A program made the position numbers and the translations under genes. Shown here in pieces: positions 62,448-64,000 of a DNA stretch of 64,000 nt (positions are counted from its first letter, which is position 1; each line of letters begins with the position of its first letter). The notes under the pieces were generated by a model that saw only the letters and a list, made by a program, of their open reading frames with translations, was not told the DNA's origin and did not search any database. Source of the stretch: Natrinema hispanicum (GTDB taxonomy: Archaea; Halobacteriota; Halobacteria; Halobacteriales; Natrialbaceae); contig NZ_FOIC01000002.1 of the NCBI RefSeq assembly GCF_900111485.1, positions 248,001 to 312,000 of the forward strand, in the 5' to 3' direction.

Positions 62448-62813
62448 ATGAAGACAGATACATCGAATGCGAAACGTACGGCTGCCGACGACCGTCTCTC
62501 TTCGAATACCATCTTCGAGCTGTTGTGCGAGGACCACCGTCGGTATGCGTTGTCTTACCTCTCCCGGAGAGTGGGAGCGGTCCGTCTGGAGGAACTCATC
62601 GACCGGCTTGCCCATCGTGACGGCGAGCCGACGCCCGAACGGATCGACCGGCTCACCGTCGAGTTTTACCACAATCACCTCCAGAAACTCCTCGATGCGG
62701 AGGTGCTGCGGTACGACGCCGAGGCCGGGACGGTCGAGCGGCGGGCCGCGGCTCGCTCGCTAGATCCGTACCTCGAGCTTGCGTCCGTCAACGACCTGTC
62801 GCTGGCGGAGTGA
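62448..62813 (+). CDS. DUF7344-like winged-helix protein
   Basis: 121 residues: TIFELLCEDHRRYALSYLSR, RVGAVRLEELIDRLAHRDGE and RIDRLTVEFYHNHLQKLLDA then EVLRYDAEAGTVERR. This is the haloarchaeal DUF7344 winged-helix pattern. The extreme N terminus is a basic arm. A transcriptional regulator is inferred, target unknown. Confidence 0.85.
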   Translation: MKTDTSNAKRTAADDRLSSNTIFELLCEDHRRYALSYLSRRVGAVRLEELIDRLAHRDGEPTPERIDRLTVEFYHNHLQKLLDAEVLRYDAEAGTVERRAAARSLDPYLELASVNDLSLAE

Positions 62814-62833
62814 CTGCAGTTCGGAGCCAGCGG

Positions 62834-63547
62834 CTACGATCGGCTTCGGGCCGCCTCGCACTTTTTCACCCGGATGGTAAGCGCGAGAAACAGCGCGAGC
62901 AACACGAACGAAACCTCGCCAGCAGCGATGACACCCAGCGCGTCGGCCTCGAAGAACATGGCCGCGTCACGCGCGACCGGGATGATCGTATGGTGGGGCT
63001 CGCCGACGACGGGGACGAAGTAGTCGACGAGCAGGTTGCTCCAGTACCAGCTGGCGGCGACGGCGACGGCCCACACCGGAAAGTCACTGATTCGGTAGAG
63101 CACCAGTGCCTGGACGACCATCGCGAGGTGGCTCCAGAAGAGGAAGTTGTACATCGCCGGGGAGAGATACGTGTAGGAATCGGCGAACGCAAGCAGCGTA
63201 TAGGGCGTCCACAGGCCGAGCACGATATTCCCAAAGAAGGCGAGTGCGGTAAGCCACGGCTGCTCGCGGCCCAGCTTCCAGCAGGCGAGCGCCAGCGCGA
63301 TAAACAGCGTCGCGAGCGGGCTGTCGGGCACCCACGGCCACAATGTGGCCGTCGTCTCGGCGAACTGCCCCGAGTAGTACCAGAAGCCAAACGCCGTCCC
63401 CACGAGATTGATCGCCACGACGAGCCACGCAAATCGCAGCCCCAAATCCTCGACCGTCGTTGGCAGTGGTGCGAGATACGACGGGAGCGACTCGCCGTCG
63501 GCACGCTCGCGGTCTGTCAGCCGGCCACTCGAGGTCGAGGCAGTCAT
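62834..63547 (-). CDS. DUF1405 membrane protein
   Basis: 237 residues with six or seven helices: RFAWLVVAINLVGTAFGFWY, LATLFIALALACWKLGREQP, YNFLFWSHLAMVVQALVLYR and AGEVSFVLLALFLALTIRVK. FWYYSGQF and the W-rich loop PDSPLATLF are typical of DUF1405. No function is established. It is divergent from the final gene. Confidence 0.9.
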   Translation of the reverse strand: MTASTSSGRLTDRERADGESLPSYLAPLPTTVEDLGLRFAWLVVAINLVGTAFGFWYYSGQFAETTATLWPWVPDSPLATLFIALALACWKLGREQPWLTALAFFGNIVLGLWTPYTLLAFADSYTYLSPAMYNFLFWSHLAMVVQALVLYRISDFPVWAVAVAASWYWSNLLVDYFVPVVGEPHHTIIPVARDAAMFFEADALGVIAAGEVSFVLLALFLALTIRVKKCEAARSRS

Positions 63548-63644
63548 TGTCCGGCGCGACGGCCGGAACCTGCAAAACAGTAGCGGTTATCGCTGCCGGC
63601 GGCCGACCCCTATCACTACGATCGGCCCCTGCGTACCGCCAGCT

Positions 63645-64000
63645 ATGACCACGTCCGACCACCGGTCTCGAACACGGCTGTCGACTGGCCACGAGATATC
63701 GCTCCCACTCGCGTTATCGCTCGCGATGGGTGGCGTCGTCGTTCCTGCCCGCCGGAGTCGACTCGAGGCGATCCTACCGGACGCCCTCTCGTCGCTGGCG
63801 GTCGCACCCGGCGTGGGCTGTGTCGCACTCGTCGCGATTCAGTACCACCGCGTCGGCGGCGACGATCGGGACACAACGGGACTCGAGCCCTACGATGAGT
63901 TCGCGGTTATCATCCCGGCAGTTCATGGGAGTCGAACGAACACCCCCATCGCACCGCTTGCGGGCGGCGAGATCGGTGGCTGCGTCCACTGGCTACCGGT
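63645..64000 (+). CDS. Acetoacetate-decarboxylase-like protein (partial)
   Basis: 118 codons of an unfinished frame. MTTSDHRSRTRLSTGHEISL, a hydrophobic-poor linker, then GLEPYDEFAVIIPAVHGSRT and GGEIGGCVHWLPV, the pattern of the acetoacetate decarboxylase family. The catalytic lysine would lie beyond the window edge, so activity cannot be judged. Confidence 0.6.
   Translation, partial: MTTSDHRSRTRLSTGHEISLPLALSLAMGGVVVPARRSRLEAILPDALSSLAVAPGVGCVALVAIQYHRVGGDDRDTTGLEPYDEFAVIIPAVHGSRTNTPIAPLAGGEIGGCVHWLP

Noticed and set aside
1-64000. CRISPR arrays, transposons, integrases, attachment sites, rRNA genes
   Set aside because: I looked for regularly spaced repeats, transposase or integrase motifs (DDE, HUH, tyrosine recombinase) and rRNA sequence and saw none.

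Overview
The window is chromosomal DNA from a halophilic archaeon (class Halobacteria), most likely the Natrinema/Haloterrigena group. The signs are high GC, strongly acidic proteins, archaeal information genes (aIF2-gamma, Rpo7, Spt4, archaeal DnaG, S6e, type-3 ProS), sn-glycerol-1-phosphate dehydrogenase for archaeal lipids, a heme route through siroheme, and leaderless starts with a TATA-like box 22-32 nt upstream. The placement within the class is inferred from general sequence character. I see no rRNA, tRNA, CRISPR array, transposase, integrase or prophage. The region is core chromosome with small lineage-specific genes.

Layout. 1-13.9 kb: partial PAP2 phosphatase, an orphan NuoCD paralogue, a YeiH-type carrier preceded by a tiny membrane ORF, a lone trpB, HIT hydrolase, GT4 glycosyltransferase, S9 peptidase, EgsA, a catalytically dead M48-like membrane protein, a 45-codon gene, a zinc-finger KaiC-like protein with a broken Walker A, DUF123 and an AhpD-like protein. 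14-23.2 kb: glutamate synthase and ProS flank a 0.54-kb palindrome-rich spacer; then a helical protein, a beta-CASP ribonuclease and small proteins. 23.2-30.7 kb: an array of perfect short hairpins upstream of rps6e, haloarchaeal hypotheticals, a DHH phosphoesterase, three UspA proteins with a GNAT enzyme, and an AAA ATPase with a His-rich tail.

30.8-33.8 kb: the conserved aIF2-gamma / PIN / Rpo7 / Spt4 / dephospho-CoA kinase operon. 33.9-44.2 kb: a predicted Fe-S nuclease (DUF5787-like), PhnP-like hydrolase, minimal nucleotidyltransferase-like protein, geranylgeranyl-reductase-family flavoprotein, DUF389 protein, Bat-type regulator, pterin dehydratase, an HTH / unknown / SDR operon and a HAD phosphatase. 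44.3-47.4 kb: heme operon (HemA, siroheme synthase, fused AhbA-AhbB). 48-51 kb: two tail-to-tail cis-prenyltransferase genes plus DUF92, a probable polyprenyl carrier locus. 51.3-64 kb: DnaG, a membrane-anchored winged helix, a DUF3311/SSS transporter pair, a nuclease-like orphan, a CARF-like/HTH regulator, ValS, a DUF7344-like regulator, DUF1405 and a partial acetoacetate-decarboxylase-like gene.

Most noteworthy: (i) a family of perfect 7-10 bp hairpins with loops of mostly 3 nt, in an array before rps6e and also in frame inside the S9 peptidase gene; (ii) complementary loss of active-site elements in the two cis-prenyltransferases, suggesting a heteromeric enzyme like eukaryotic DHDDS/NgBR; (iii) a predicted PD-(D/E)XK nuclease with five C-terminal cysteines; (iv) several degenerate-enzyme paralogues. 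I did not identify one large unknown multi-gene system.
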